From the NCBI GenBank assembly GCA_015501605.1, contig JADNRZ010000029.1, positions 310,001 through 374,000 on the forward strand: 64,000 bases of DNA, written 5' to 3'. Positions within the stretch are counted from its first letter, which is position 1; each line of letters begins with the position of its first letter. Below, in pieces: positions 11,837-22,776 of this stretch. Made by a program: the position numbers and the translations under genes. The notes below the pieces were generated by a model, which did not search any database, had not been told where the DNA came from, and worked only from the letters and a program-made list of their open reading frames with translations. The DNA is from Panaeolus papilionaceus (lineage: Eukaryota; Basidiomycota; Agaricomycetes; Agaricales).

Positions 11837-13082
11837 ATTCCGTCGTCTCATATAGTGTCCTAAAATATAGTGTCATGTACGGAAGCACTGAAATATGTAA
11901 AAGGTCTTTAGTATGATGAGTAAATTTCTGCTTGATGTCTTGTCAGTAATTGAATGGATTGTCGGTGCACCCGATGCGCTCTCTCTCAATACCCGTGGGA
12001 AAGGGCAGACCAGGCCGGCCAGTAGGGTCGTCTATCTCAACTACGCAGCAGGTGGTGTACAAGTTAGCCAATTCTCAGCTAAAGGGGTTAAATACATTGA
12101 TTTCATGCCAAAAACAAGATCATTGATTTTCTGTAAGGCCAATAATACATTTGCGTCCAAATCCCGAGCGCGTTTTGTGGCTGTGCACAGCCGTACCAAT
12201 TGCAGCTCATGAGCAGAAATTTGACATCACGAAGTCAATATTGAACGAAATAACTCTTGTAGCACTATAGATTATAATTTTTGGAGTAAAATAGATATAT
12301 ATGTACATGATAATAATAATTTCATAACCTCTAATTAACCAATATAGAAAATATAGAAATAGGGCTTCGTTCATTTTTAGGTTGCCCTATGACCATTTTA
12401 ATTTCGAAGCACAAAGACCCACTTCAGAGCCACCATCCGTTTGAGTCGTGACAAATTTAAATTCACATCGCAACGAGATGCAAAAGGATGATCTAACCAA
12501 AGTGTGGCTCTGAAGTTGTGTAATTGTGCTTTGAGATTATGATGTGTCTCAGGGCAAACCCGAAATGAATAAAGGTGTGTCCCTATGCAACTGCAATTGA
12601 GGCTGAGATTCTACCCCGTTGAGCAATGAGAGACAATGAGAGAATTTAAGGACGGAAGAGCAATGTGTATGGCAGGGTGTGAAGAACTTTTGGGCCAGGA
12701 TGATGCTGCTGTCGGGGTTGGCTTTCAACAACGAATAAATAAATAGAACATCACACTTTGGACATACGAAGAGATCTCGGGATTATTTTCCAGAATTTGA
12801 ACCAGTCAAGGACAAGAAGTTATTTGGATTCAGATCATTTCAGGTCCGTGAAGAGGGGTTAAGCTGATCAAATGTCTGGCAGCTCAAAAGGTCAAAATCG
12901 AGTCATGGTGAAATATCGGGCCCTACAACCTTGAATTGAGAGCTTGAAAATGCCATATTACCCCTCGGGTTTGCCCATCTTATTATAGCTGAAATCGCGA
13001 AAATTATCATTGGTGAATCGAAGATACTAACAACCATAAGGGTCTGACAAAAAAAAAAAGTTTGAAAGAGAAACCGGATTAT
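11837..13082. other. AT-rich region between two convergent F-box genes
   Basis: Two F-box genes (plus and minus) converge here. The stretch is AT-rich around 12240-12360 and has a 12-A run near 13049-13060. Small ORFs show no conserved content. I see no gene. Confidence 0.4.
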
Positions 13083-14854
13083 TCAAACATGCAGAAACTC
13101 TAGCTGATAATGCTGTGTTTTTTCTGAAGAATATTTGAACTCGAATTCGGGATTGAATCTGCGTGTTACCCTAGAATTTGAATGAAGCAAAGTCAGGCAT
13201 CCTGCCCACAGCCCCCAGAACATCTCCTCCGAATCGAATTCTTGTATCTCCGGAACTTCAAGAAAGATAAATCGGAATCCCGAGGTAGAAAATCTGGAAC
13301 AATTCTCACATATAACAAGAGACACTCGAAATTCCTTAAGGTAAGGAAATCCAGGTCTCTCATGTCCTCCAAGCATTTGATCCACAGTGTCCCAAGCTCC
13401 CGAGAATGCCTTGAACCATTGCTGAACCTCACCGATGTGGGCACAAACGCTCAGCTCGAGTGTCTTGAGATGGTTGCTTCCCTCCAGGGATGTCAGAGCA
13501 TCCTGGATGGCCAAAACGCTGTGTGCATGGGCAAGGTTGTCCGTATTTGCATATTCTAATCGAAGATGCTCCAATGATGTGCCGTAACGTCCAATGCGGT
13601 GATCTAGTTGAGGCTCTAGGGTAGGTGGCCAGGCTTGAATAAAAGATTGAGAACAAATTAGACCGTTGTAGAAAAGGCGAGAGCTATGCACAGAATGAGT
13701 GAACCTACCATTGAGACCCAGGATCTCCAGTTTCTTTAGGTTGGGGGCATGTCTCAGTAGTGTATACATCCCATCCGTTTCCAGTCCCATCCATATGACT
13801 CTGGGATATGCCAGAGTGATTTTCAGTGAACGTAGTGCTGGAAACGCACACTTGGATGTGTTGCCCGACTCGGCAGCATCACACAGAGGCACAAAGCAGC
13901 AGACATCACCTATTGCCACATGTTGTAAATTTTCGTGTACAACAATCTTTCGGTTGTAATCGTCGCGATTGAGAAAAATGGGCCAAACTTCATCCGAGGA
14001 TAGGAGGTCCAAATCCCCCACGTCAACATGAACGAGGTTGGGGAGGAATCGAAGTATATCAACAGGAAATGATTCCCCGAATTCGACAGTAATACGCTCA
14101 ATCTTTGAGGGTGGTTCGAGTTGAAAAAGGGTCTTTCGTGTATTGTTGGACTCTACACGCAACCAGAGGACATTCACCAACACCACTGATTGCAATGATG
14201 GGAAGTTCAGGATATCCAGTAAGCCCACATAGAAACCACAGATGGTGAGGGCTGTAACGGTCTGGATACGAGGACCAGCGAAATCCTGCAGAATGGAATG
14301 GTACAGGGAAAACCATTTCGCCTCCTTCGTTCCGCTATAAACGGGCCCATAATTGGGCGCTTGAGGTAGCACAGATGGTCCACGAGTAACACAAAGCATG
14401 TGGGCATTTGGAAGTAATTCGTACAGTGATATAGAGTGATCATCTCCATGGTATGGCAAGTACTTTGCATATCGAAAGTTCATGAGATAAAGGCGGAGAT
14501 ATATTACCACAACTTTGTCCTACTTACATTTCCAAATTCTTGAGCGGCCTGCTTGAGCTCTTCCGGTTCCTTGGTGGAATGAAATGTGTATGTGACCCCT
14601 CGAATGTATGAAGAGATCGCGGGGTATCTCTCCAAAATTTCGATGAGACGTGACCGAGAAACGCTAATCTCCTGATGAGGATAAAAGCCGATGTTGATAT
14701 CGCGAAACAGGTGACGCCGAGACAAAGGCACGAAGGCTTTGCAAGCCAGACTGCAGGCTTGAAGCGCCGAAATGCTGTCGGTCACATCTGAATCGATGGC
14801 AAGATCATCGAGGATGTGTCCAAAGATTTCGATAGGGAAGGGTGCATCATTCAT
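13083..14854 (-). CDS. F-box protein, close paralog of 52598-54354
   Basis: Exons are 14854-14528, 14462-13709 and 13633-13083 (minus). They total 1,632 nt, giving 543 aa. Introns are 65 and 75 nt. The N-terminus reads FPIEIFGHILDDL, then ACSLACKAFVPLSRRHLFRDI (F-box). The body matches 52598-54354 along its length, e.g. EPPSKIERITVEFGE, FLPNLVHVDVG and LDHRIGRYGTSLEHLRLEY. The second intron is a multiple of three and free of stops, so an unspliced reading frame also exists. The paralog has an intron of different length at the same phase-1 point; removing both brings the proteins into register (LGLNA and LGLDA). I chose ATG 14854 because the longer open frame upstream has no ATG. The likely role is an SCF substrate adaptor; the target is unknown. 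Confidence 0.85.
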
Positions 14855-15390
14855 GGTTAAACAGGCCGGATTGCTACTCTGAAGATAATCAAAGGTGTAT
14901 GACAACGGCTGACAATAGCAAACAAGGGTCCTCTGGTTATGGTCAGCCTCACATCACTCGGACGCCTGAGGAGTCGGATTGTGGCTATTCAAACTCCGAT
15001 GACCTTACTTATATGCACTGGTTAAAATGTTAGTTGCTCGCGGCAATCTTATTACCTTTTATCCTCGGTCGTACACAATCTAGTACACTGCAATTTTATT
15101 TATTTCCGTAATTTTATCATGCATTATTTACCTTTACATTCGCATCTCTCTAAGGAATGGAGGGCATCTGGCGTCCAATAACAAGCGCTGAGAGTCCCAT
15201 TGTTGACGTTTAGAGCTCGAGCGAGTTAAACAAATCCAAATCCTCTTGTTACAATGGACCATAGTACTTTTATAGCGTGTGTTTTAGGGCTTACAAGCCT
15301 TTTGTTGTTGTTGTAGGTTCAAAATGTCAAATTAGTGTGATGCATTGAAGGGTCTGGCCCCTTGACTTCCCGATGACATATAAGCTCGCT
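14855..15390. other. Upstream of an F-box gene, no gene seen
   Basis: Presumed promoter region of the minus-strand F-box gene, running into the repeat units at 15391. No conserved ORF, RNA gene or older repeat is recognised. Confidence 0.35.
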
Positions 15391-15533
15391 TCTTGCGTCT
15401 TTCCGTTCGCTCGTCATCCAGAGGAGGTAGTAGCCTAGAGGCTACAGCTTGGGGGTGGAAAGAGGGCGATGGCCCGAAGACCACTGCCCCACTTCCCAGG
15501 TCAAGAGCCAATGGTCGGATGAGGATGCGCCCC
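15391..15533 (+). repeat. R1 direct repeat, copy 1 (143 bp)
   Basis: Identical by eye to 15919-16061. It begins TCTTGCGTCTTTCCG and ends GATGCGCCCC, and contains a GTAGCC/GGCTAC inverted repeat. Confidence 0.9.
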
Positions 15534-15754
15534 ACCGTGACCAATGGCTCTCTACCCCTAGGCTACCACTCGAACCTGCACAGATGAGAGAGGGTACAAT
15601 GGTTAACTTATATCTTATCACACCAAACCAAAATACCCTCATATCTAAGGGTGTGATTTGGTTGAGACTTTTTCAAGCAGAGAGAAGAGATGAACTCAGA
15701 TGGTATTAGCCGTGAATCTTCTTCCCAGGTTAGAAGGAGAGGGTGGGTGGGAAA

Positions 15755-15918
15755 AGAAATTAAAAGGATAAAGATATAGAGAGCCGAGCGAGAGACGCTG
15801 AACCGGCGAGAAAGCGAGGCGGTAAAGATAATACAGATACGGAGTGGAATGGATGGCGAGTGTTGCGGCTCGCTCACGTGACCAAGAAGAGCGATCTGTG
15901 CGAGCACAGATCTTCTCA
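15755..15918 (+). repeat. R2 direct repeat, copy 1 (164 bp)
   Basis: Identical by eye to 17694-17857. It contains a perfect hairpin at 15893-15912 (GATCTGTGC stem, GA loop, GCACAGATC) that stops 6 nt before the unit boundary. Confidence 0.9.
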
Positions 15919-16061
15919 TCTTGCGTCTTTCCGTTCGCTCGTCATCCAGAGGAGGTAGTAGCCTAGAGGCTACAGCTTGGGGGTGGAAAGAGGGCGATGG
16001 CCCGAAGACCACTGCCCCACTTCCCAGGTCAAGAGCCAATGGTCGGATGAGGATGCGCCCC
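15919..16061 (+). repeat. R1 direct repeat, copy 2 (143 bp)
   Basis: Second copy of 15391-15533, beginning directly after R2 copy 1. Confidence 0.9.
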
Positions 16062-16195
16062 CAAAGCGAGCAAGGCCGCCCAGCCGATGACGAACATTGG
16101 CTCGCCCCAAACGGCGGGTGAGAGAAGCGTACCTAATAGCCTATATGCCACATAGCTTGTCTGTGGACCAACAAGCAGGTATAAAAAACCCATGC

Positions 16196-16843
16196 AGCGA
16201 GATGTTAGGATCGCTAGTGGGTGTGTAAACCCAGGTGCACGATGTCAGACATCACGAGGTGTGTAAAACCCCGAGGGACCCGTTAGAGTCATGAGATAAT
16301 AGGGTGTGTAAACCAAAGGCGAAACGTTAGAATCGCAGGGGTGTGTAAACCCCGACAGGTGTGTAAACCTGTGAAAAATGGGTGTGTAAACCCAGACGCG
16401 AGACGTTAGACATCGCGGAGGTGTGTAAACCTCGAATTAAAGGGGTGTGTAAACCCAGACGCGAGACGTTAGACATCGCGGAGGTGTGTAAACCTCAAGT
16501 TAAAAGGGTGTGTAAACCCAGTTGCGAAACGTTAGAATCGCGGGGGTGTGTAAACCCCAATGGGTGTGTAAACCCGGCTGACGACATGTTAAAGTCGCAG
16601 AAGGTGGTGATAACCACCGAGTAATTGGGTATGTAAACCCAAGCGCGAGACGTTAGAATCGCAGGAGTGGTGGTGACCACTCCAAGGGGTGTGTAAACCC
16701 GCCCCACGACACATTAAGAGTCATGAAGAAGTGGTGTTAACCGCGTAATGGGTGTGTAAACCACAGGGGACCCGTTAGAGTCATAGGAATGGTGTTAACC
16801 ATAGGTATGGGTGTGTAAACCCAAAGGACCCGTTAGAGTCATG
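16196..16843. repeat. Array of alternating short hairpins with variable, compensated stems
   Basis: Two kinds of imperfect palindrome alternate for about 650 bp. Type A has the core GTGTGTAAAC (14 exact copies, plus variants) closed by stems that differ but stay complementary. Examples are TGGGT/ACCCA, GAGGT/ACCTC, GGGGT/ACCCC, ACAGGT/ACCTGT and TTGGGT/ACCCAA. Variant loops also occur with GGTGGT/ACCACC and GGAGTGGT/ACCACTCC (16664-16683). Type B has a loop around ACGTTAGA closed by AGCGA/TCGCT, GCGA/TCGC, CGAC/GTCG or GAC/GTC. Spacing is irregular, so this is not a simple satellite. A further hairpin, GCTTGT/ACAAGC, lies just before it (16155-16176). I know no named family with this structure. 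Confidence 0.85.
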
Positions 16844-17693
16844 ATAGGCCATGGCGAATCCCCCCGATCGACACGCCAGCATCAAACAGAGGTGATAATC
16901 ACATATTGGTGGGCATGTGGACCGGTGGTTTTGATGTTAGCTGACGCGCTGGGCGCAGACAGTTTCGCATCCAAAGAGAGATCCGGTTGTGTTGGAGGGT
17001 TTGAGAGGTAGAAGAGGGAGGATACGAGGAAGAATAGCTGATGGCGAGATGTGGTGAATGGATCATTGGATAGTGATAAAGACAGGGTGTGAAGAGTGGG
17101 GACGAGGGAGGAATATTGGATAGCGATGGGTAGAGGTTGAGGGGGGATGTAGAGAAGGGGAGATTGTCATATGGTATTGCTTACCTGCGATTCTTGAGGT
17201 CTGGTGTAATCGGGATTGGGGTGACTGCTTGAGTTTGGCCAAGCGAGTATGAGAAGAATATGAATCGCCCTACTGACGTAGGTGGAGAAGTGTTCTGGGA
17301 GTGTCCTGCAAGGAGTGGAGGGGGAGATATGTTGCGTTATGAGGAAATGATGGGATACGCATCTGATTTTAGCCATCTCGTATTCCTGGTTGGCTTAGGG
17401 AACGGGAGTAGCGGTAGTCCTCCAGTTTTGTAGCCCGTAGCTGGTCAGGGTAGAGAGTTATGAGGATCTGGTGGTCTCATAGACCCTCCTGGCGAAGAGT
17501 CGCCCGTCAATTCTTGCATTCTTTGTTCATGAAGTTGTCAGATTGGTGAGGCGTCAGGTACAGGCTATGTTGCAGCTCAGTTAGTGTGCTGCAATGGGTG
17601 TCGACATAGATGCAGGTGATGAGCTGGCAGAGTATCAGTGTCGCCAGTGTTGTGGTGTCCCAATTAATGTCGGTCTTAGAAGGAGATGTATCC

Positions 17694-17857
17694 AGAAATT
17701 AAAAGGATAAAGATATAGAGAGCCGAGCGAGAGACGCTGAACCGGCGAGAAAGCGAGGCGGTAAAGATAATACAGATACGGAGTGGAATGGATGGCGAGT
17801 GTTGCGGCTCGCTCACGTGACCAAGAAGAGCGATCTGTGCGAGCACAGATCTTCTCA
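17694..17857 (+). repeat. R2 direct repeat, copy 2 (164 bp)
   Basis: Second copy of 15755-15918, with the same terminal hairpin at 17832-17851. Confidence 0.9.
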
Positions 17858-18992
17858 ATTTGAACATTCTTAGCCCCAAGCTTCACAAATATTCCCCACC
17901 ACACTATTTCACCGCATCAATATGCTCGTACGTATACTCAGTTCAGAAACTTTGAATTTCACAAGAGGTGCAACAGGAGGACGCTGTCTAAGCAACCCGC
18001 CTCTTCTACGCCCGCTTCACGAGGTCGGGTAGGCCGCCTCACCCAGAAAGCCCCGCGGGAGTTAAGCAGCTTCGCCAACGAAGCAACGAGCTGGTCTGTC
18101 GTCACCCACCAAGCGTGGTCAGGTAAAATCAAGGGGTGGAAAAATGCGAGGGAACGCACCCATTGTTGTGCAGGGAAGGTCTTCCAACTCTCCGGGTCCA
18201 GCTTATGACATTTACACTATGCCCACCGGTACCGTTACTGCTGCGTATGAGGTTGGTTCCACGGATATTTTATCAGAAGACCTGCTGGGGCATGCTTCTT
18301 CTCTTCAGCGGTGATCTCAGGGAAGAATATTCCGGAGAGCCTATGCAAGTAGAGCCTATGAAAGCACCGACGTGTGGTATGGAGGAAAAGGCTCGACCAT
18401 GAGAACAGTCAATGATTGACAACAGTGGAGCAGAGACAGGGTGTTTTGGTTATTATGTCCCAGAACCTATTACTACGTGTGTCAGACTGTTTTTATTGGT
18501 CTTTCGAAATGTGTAACGCGCCGTTTTGAACGATGTCTGTACTCCATGCCTTGTAAAAATCGAATTGCTCTCGATGAAATACTAGGCAATGAGAGTTCAT
18601 GCACGATGTCCCCGGGATATTTGCTTAGTATTATTGTGGTGGGCTATAATGAGATCAAAGTATCTTATACACCATTGTTCGGTCTCCTGATGCCGTTGCC
18701 GGCGCCTATTTAATCTCACAATTCAACCTCTACAATACGTGTATGGTAAGAGCCTAAGGTGCATCTAGACTCTTGCCCCTATATATCGCAGAAGCGTTCG
18801 AGGAACAATGCAGCCGTTCCATTGTCAACAATGATAATGGTTCTTTTGTTTTCGTATATCCAGTCTTGACAATGGTTTCAACGAGTTACCCATTGCTCCG
18901 GCGAAAGCTATATAAACTAATCATACAATGAGTGTTGTAAATTACTTCCCACTTTCATCACTTACCTCAAGCCCAGCACTTGCAGAGTCAAC
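17858..18992. other. Unresolved region with short open segments, possible fragment of a gene
   Basis: Downstream of unit 2 are a few open plus-strand segments. One begins MRGNAPIVVQGRSS near 18144 and runs about 57 codons. Another, upstream near 17970-18120, is Ser/Thr/Lys-rich. I could not join them with consistent splice phases, nor name a family. They may be exons of an unknown gene broken or bounded by the repeat units. Confidence 0.25.
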
Positions 18993-19583
18993 ATGCCGGT
19001 CCTTCGATCCCCAAATGTCTCCCCCACTCGGCGAATCAACCTTACTCGTCGGGAGAGTACAAACGGTGGCAGTCGCTGCTCCAGTAATGATATTCATTCC
19101 CAGCAACAACCCTCAGTGCAGACATATCATGTCTCGAATGACGCAGAATCGTTCACAAGACTAGTATGGAGCAAAACGGCCCCTACGGTACCTGTCCAAG
19201 GTGGAACAACCCAAGGTCAAGGAAGGAGTTCCTCGAGCTCAAGTTCTAGTTACGGCCGGAGTTATCAATTGGCACCTGAAATAGATAACAGTCGCTCATC
19301 TATGTCATTGAGTGGCGATTATCACGGCGGCAGACTCGGAGGTGTTTCTAGTAGTGCTCATCGAGCTCAAGATACCACCACATCTGCTGGTCAGCACAAT
19401 ATTCAACAGGGGCATTTGGAGCCCGCCAAACTTTCAGCGAATCAGCCCAGAAGCCACGGCGTAAATGCGGTCAGGGATGATGACTCGAACCCGTTCTCTG
19501 ATTCACGGAGTACCGCTCATGGATCAGAACCAAATAGGAGGACTCCGCAACAAAGCGACCTCAATTCTCGCGTTGATCATTAG
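18993..19583 (+). CDS. Ser-rich low-complexity hypothetical ORF
   Basis: A 196-codon ORF from a real ATG, rich in Ser, Gln, Arg and Gly with a run of eight Ser in the middle; no domain is recognised. The same frame stays open after its TAG (19581-19583) up to a TGA at 19776-19778, reading EIAWDMLCRYMEMIPRR after the stop. So either the TAG is part of an intron end (it sits in CATTAG) or the gene is decayed. Low complexity alone does not prove coding. Confidence 0.3.
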   Translation: MPVLRSPNVSPTRRINLTRRESTNGGSRCSSNDIHSQQQPSVQTYHVSNDAESFTRLVWSKTAPTVPVQGGTTQGQGRSSSSSSSSYGRSYQLAPEIDNSRSSMSLSGDYHGGRLGGVSSSAHRAQDTTTSAGQHNIQQGHLEPAKLSANQPRSHGVNAVRDDDSNPFSDSRSTAHGSEPNRRTPQQSDLNSRVDH

Positions 19584-22243
19584 GAAATTGCTTGGGATAT
19601 GCTCTGTCGCTACATGGAAATGATCCCACGGAGGGAGGAGCGGCACATTCATACAGAAGCCAGAGTGAGCAAGCCCAATCTACGCAAAGGACGACTGCTC
19701 GATCTGGGCGGAAATAGTGACGTTATTCGTTATTTTGGAGAGGATCAGTGCGTAAATAGGCGCTCAATCGTACTTTGACCGATAGTAACCAGGAGACGCA
19801 AGCTATATTTCTCATGATCGTGGATGTCAACACCTCAGCGATTGTTTTGTGATTACTATCACGTATGTAGATAAAATTCTGTAGGTACACATTCCCTCGG
19901 TTCAAATTTCATGTCTTGGAATTCGTTTCAAACATATATACTGTCTGAAATTGTAATAAAAAGGTCTATTCAGGCCTCCAGATCTTGTTCTGTTTCACAT
20001 ATACTACCGATCTCCGCCGCGATGCACACAAACGACAAACGGACGTTGAACCCAGGCTGCCTACAGAACGCTAATTGTCAAGCTCCGATGTAGCCCCCGA
20101 AGCTTGAGCTTGGGCGCGTGGTCAGAACTGCGCATATTCCTATAATCAAGCCAACATGAAAGCATATGGAAAGCCGTCATTCAGAATGCAAAACCTTTGA
20201 ACCCTGTTTTCGCCTCAGGGAGACTAAAGTGGCTCGGGACGCTGAGCATGCGGCTGAGCCGTCAAAGCAATTCAATGCAACACCTATGACCTCCTGGTCT
20301 TCACAACCGTGCCTCAAATTTGCAACGTGTACCAAATGGTTCCAGTTAACTATGGAAGTCTGTAAGTCCGACTCCCTCATTACCCTGCAGTTTGGGGTGA
20401 CTAAAATACATTGCGCAGAGGTAAGCACTGTGATGTAATCCAACGATTCTCCAGCGCTAACCGCATTCGAAGACCTCCTGATATGGACAATGCAGAACCT
20501 CGATATCTAGAAAGCGAAGAGGCCAATAACTCGTGCTAAACGAAAATATGCATATGGGGAAACTTCACCAACGTCACCCCCTCTAGCTGTCCTCAAGTTC
20601 CGGCAACGCGGCGGAATTACCCTTGAATTCCTCAACTAAATAACAGTCTGAAATTTCCGATATGACAAGTATCGAACATCGATTTCCCCGCATTCTACAC
20701 ACGGTAAACGATATTTCATAAGGGTGTCACGATCTATTGTGCACACATTGCGGGGAAATAGACTCCACCCTATCGACGACCCCTGACGGGAAGTTCATCC
20801 TGGACTACATAGAACATCCCCTGAATGCCTCGGAACTTGGCAAAGCCTGAAAGGTGATTTGGCGTTCATGAATCCTTCATCAGTAACCGAAATAGATTAC
20901 CCCACACTTCTTGGCATTTGTATCACCGTTAGCGCCTATCGATTGATCGTTCCAGTTCAAGCCTCGGATTTACTTCCTTGACTGTCAGTCGTGTTGTTAT
21001 GGATGGAGCCTATAGGTCTTACGATCCTGGAGAGGCAGTCAGGTTGTTTGTTTGTATGCAGCACCGTCTCCAGACGCTTCGCTGGAAGTGCTCGATAGAT
21101 TGGAACAAAGAAGAAGGAAGAATTATGGTTGCCTTAAAAGATGGTATTGATCCCTTTGTATGATCATGGGACTTGGTATCGGGAAGCTGTTCAAACGCTA
21201 AGTGGACGGGATTTGATGTGATAGGTCGAGGCTTGACATGGACCAAGTCTCGTGCCTTCAATCAAGTCTTTTGATGTACCCGTCTATCCGGTGTTGACTA
21301 TGGCCAAGTTTGGTCTGTGAAGGCACGTCAATCTATCGAAATCGACAGCATTACAGTGAAAAGCAAGCGAGTCGTTCCCCGACATTCGATGTCACATTCG
21401 GGCGGAACCTCGAGTTCAACTACAACTACCATAGGTCAACCTGATGGCATGCCGCAAAACGAGAAAGGGTTCAACAAGATGAACAAAAGGTGTTAGAGCA
21501 AATGAATCAGTATGAACAAAAGAAAGAGCGCGAACCTCAGCTATGAATAGACTGGCATTACGGAAAGCTGCTTTCTAATGGGAATGAATGGAAGCCTCTC
21601 CAACTCATTCTATTCATAAGTACTTGTTTTATTTTCTAGTTGAGAGCTATTTCGGAAGTAAGAATGAAATCGTAGAATCCTTTGGTAACCTTTCTGCTGT
21701 TCTTAATATCTTTCGCCACTTATGTAGTAGGGCACAACAAAGCATCGAATGGCGTCACCAAACCCACGCTCTCGGATGTCGGAAAACTGCATCGCTTTGG
21801 TGTCTGAATGGTGATAGAGCGGCCGGACCATTTAAAAGCAGATTCGATACTACTTGTGGTGTTGCTAGAATACAGGTAATCTACCTTGACAGAGAACATG
21901 TCGTTTATTTAGTTATTTTCACCATTTCGCAACCACTTTTCTCAAAAAAGTTGATAGCGTTGCAGTATTTTGAGGCGCCATCGAGTATACAGACATAATT
22001 TATTAGGTTCATATCATTCTTATCATACTATACATCCCATTTTTGTCTTTTTATTCATGAACTTGTGTAGGATCTGCGCCTTGTGCGCCGTCGAACGGAC
22101 ACAAAATGTAAACGGACCAACGCACAGTGGATGGGAACGATTACCTAATCAAACCTCACGTGTGTAGCCTCGTTGCCAAGCCTGCGCAAACAGCAAACCT
22201 TCACCACCCCGAACCACTCCGACCGTCGTCCAACACATTCACC
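19584..22243. other. No supported gene; scattered open segments
   Basis: It includes the open continuation noted above (to 19776), a 61-codon ORF at 20978-21163, and a Gln/Glu-rich coiled-coil-like segment ending at a TGA near 21544 (VQQDEQKVLEQMNQYEQKK). These could be exons of one degraded or unrecognised plus-strand gene. The last few hundred bases are the promoter of the ATP synthase subunit gene. Confidence 0.3.
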
Positions 22244-22776
22244 ATGCACGCTTCCCTTATCCGCCGCTCCCTTGGAGGTATTGTTCCACCCAAAATCGCC
22301 ACCCCAAAGCTCGTCGTAAGCCTTTAACTCCAAGAAACCCCTTCAACTGCTGATTTTTCCCGCTTCTTGGGTATTTTTTTGGACTTGGTTTGGTTTGTTG
22401 GCATGTTGGTCGTGAACTATGGGGAATAGTCTGGAGGATCGGGCGCTGGTCTTGGACCTCTTGTTGACTTCTACTCCAAGCTTCCCAAGGGCCAGGCAAC
22501 AGCCCGCGTCAGCGGATTCAAGGGACGCCTCTTCACCGGCGCAAACGCGTCAGGAAAGCCCCTTGTTGGCCTCATCTTTGGATTGTTCTTTGTTGGATAC
22601 ACCATTGACTACAACAGTGCGTATATTAATTTGTTGAATTGCAAGGCAGAACTAATAGGATGTTCTTCAAATTCTAGTGCATTTGAGTGCGTACACGTTC
22701 ACTGTCAATTACAACTCCTTAATATCCCTGCTGACATGTCACACCTCTAGAGCACCACAAGAACCACGCTCACTAG
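22244..22776 (+). CDS. ATP17: Mitochondrial F1Fo ATP synthase subunit f
   Basis: Subunit f is a small membrane protein of the Fo part of mitochondrial ATP synthase. Exons are 22244-22315, 22430-22616, 22678-22686 and 22751-22776. They total 294 nt, giving 97 aa in one frame. Exon 3 is only 9 nt. The protein reads RRSLGGIVPPKIATPKL at the start, then PLVDFYSKLPKG, then GANASGKPLVG, a single membrane helix (LIFGLFFVGYTIDY), and a His/Lys-rich end HLKHHKNHAH. The yeast protein has the same order: PPK, VxFYKxLPxG, the DNASGKP-type motif, one helix and a histidine-rich tail. Skipping the microexon or keeping either neighbouring intron destroys this tail, which supports the structure. It stands alone, with about 8 kb of apparently empty DNA downstream. 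Confidence 0.92.

Larger units (their letters stand above)
15391..15918. mobile_element. Short copy of a two-unit repeat element (unit 1, 528 bp)
   Basis: The unit begins with a 143-bp block (R1) and ends with a 164-bp block (R2). Both are repeated without any difference I can see in the next unit, which starts at the very next base. The middle 221 bp differ from unit 2 except for a short shared run (TTAGAAGGAGA) before R2. The interior has its own inverted repeat: ATCACACC and GGTGTGAT flank an ACCCT...AGGGT stem near 15615-15655. The unit starts with TC and has a 9-bp-stem hairpin 6 nt before its end. This recalls rolling-circle (Helitron-like) elements, but the end is CTCA, not the CTRR of canonical Helitrons, and there is no coding capacity. 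Confidence 0.55.
15919..17857. mobile_element. Long copy of the repeat element (unit 2, 1,939 bp) carrying the hairpin array
   Basis: It starts at the base after unit 1 ends and has the same R1 and R2 ends with a different, larger interior. The interior holds the hairpin array (16196-16843), then about 850 bp of GA-rich, non-coding sequence. No transposase, Rep/helicase or reverse transcriptase is seen, so any mobility would be non-autonomous. The near-perfect identity of the ends suggests a recent event: either insertion of one copy against another, or tandem duplication followed by replacement or deletion of one interior. Confidence 0.55.

Noticed and set aside
16196..16843. CRISPR-like array
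   Set aside because: Repeats are short palindromes with changing arms and no constant repeat/unique spacer pattern; the host is a eukaryote.
15391..17857. Solo LTRs or an LTR retrotransposon
   Set aside because: R1 and R2 are different sequences, no primer-binding site, polypurine tract or coding region lies between them, and units abut without a duplication.
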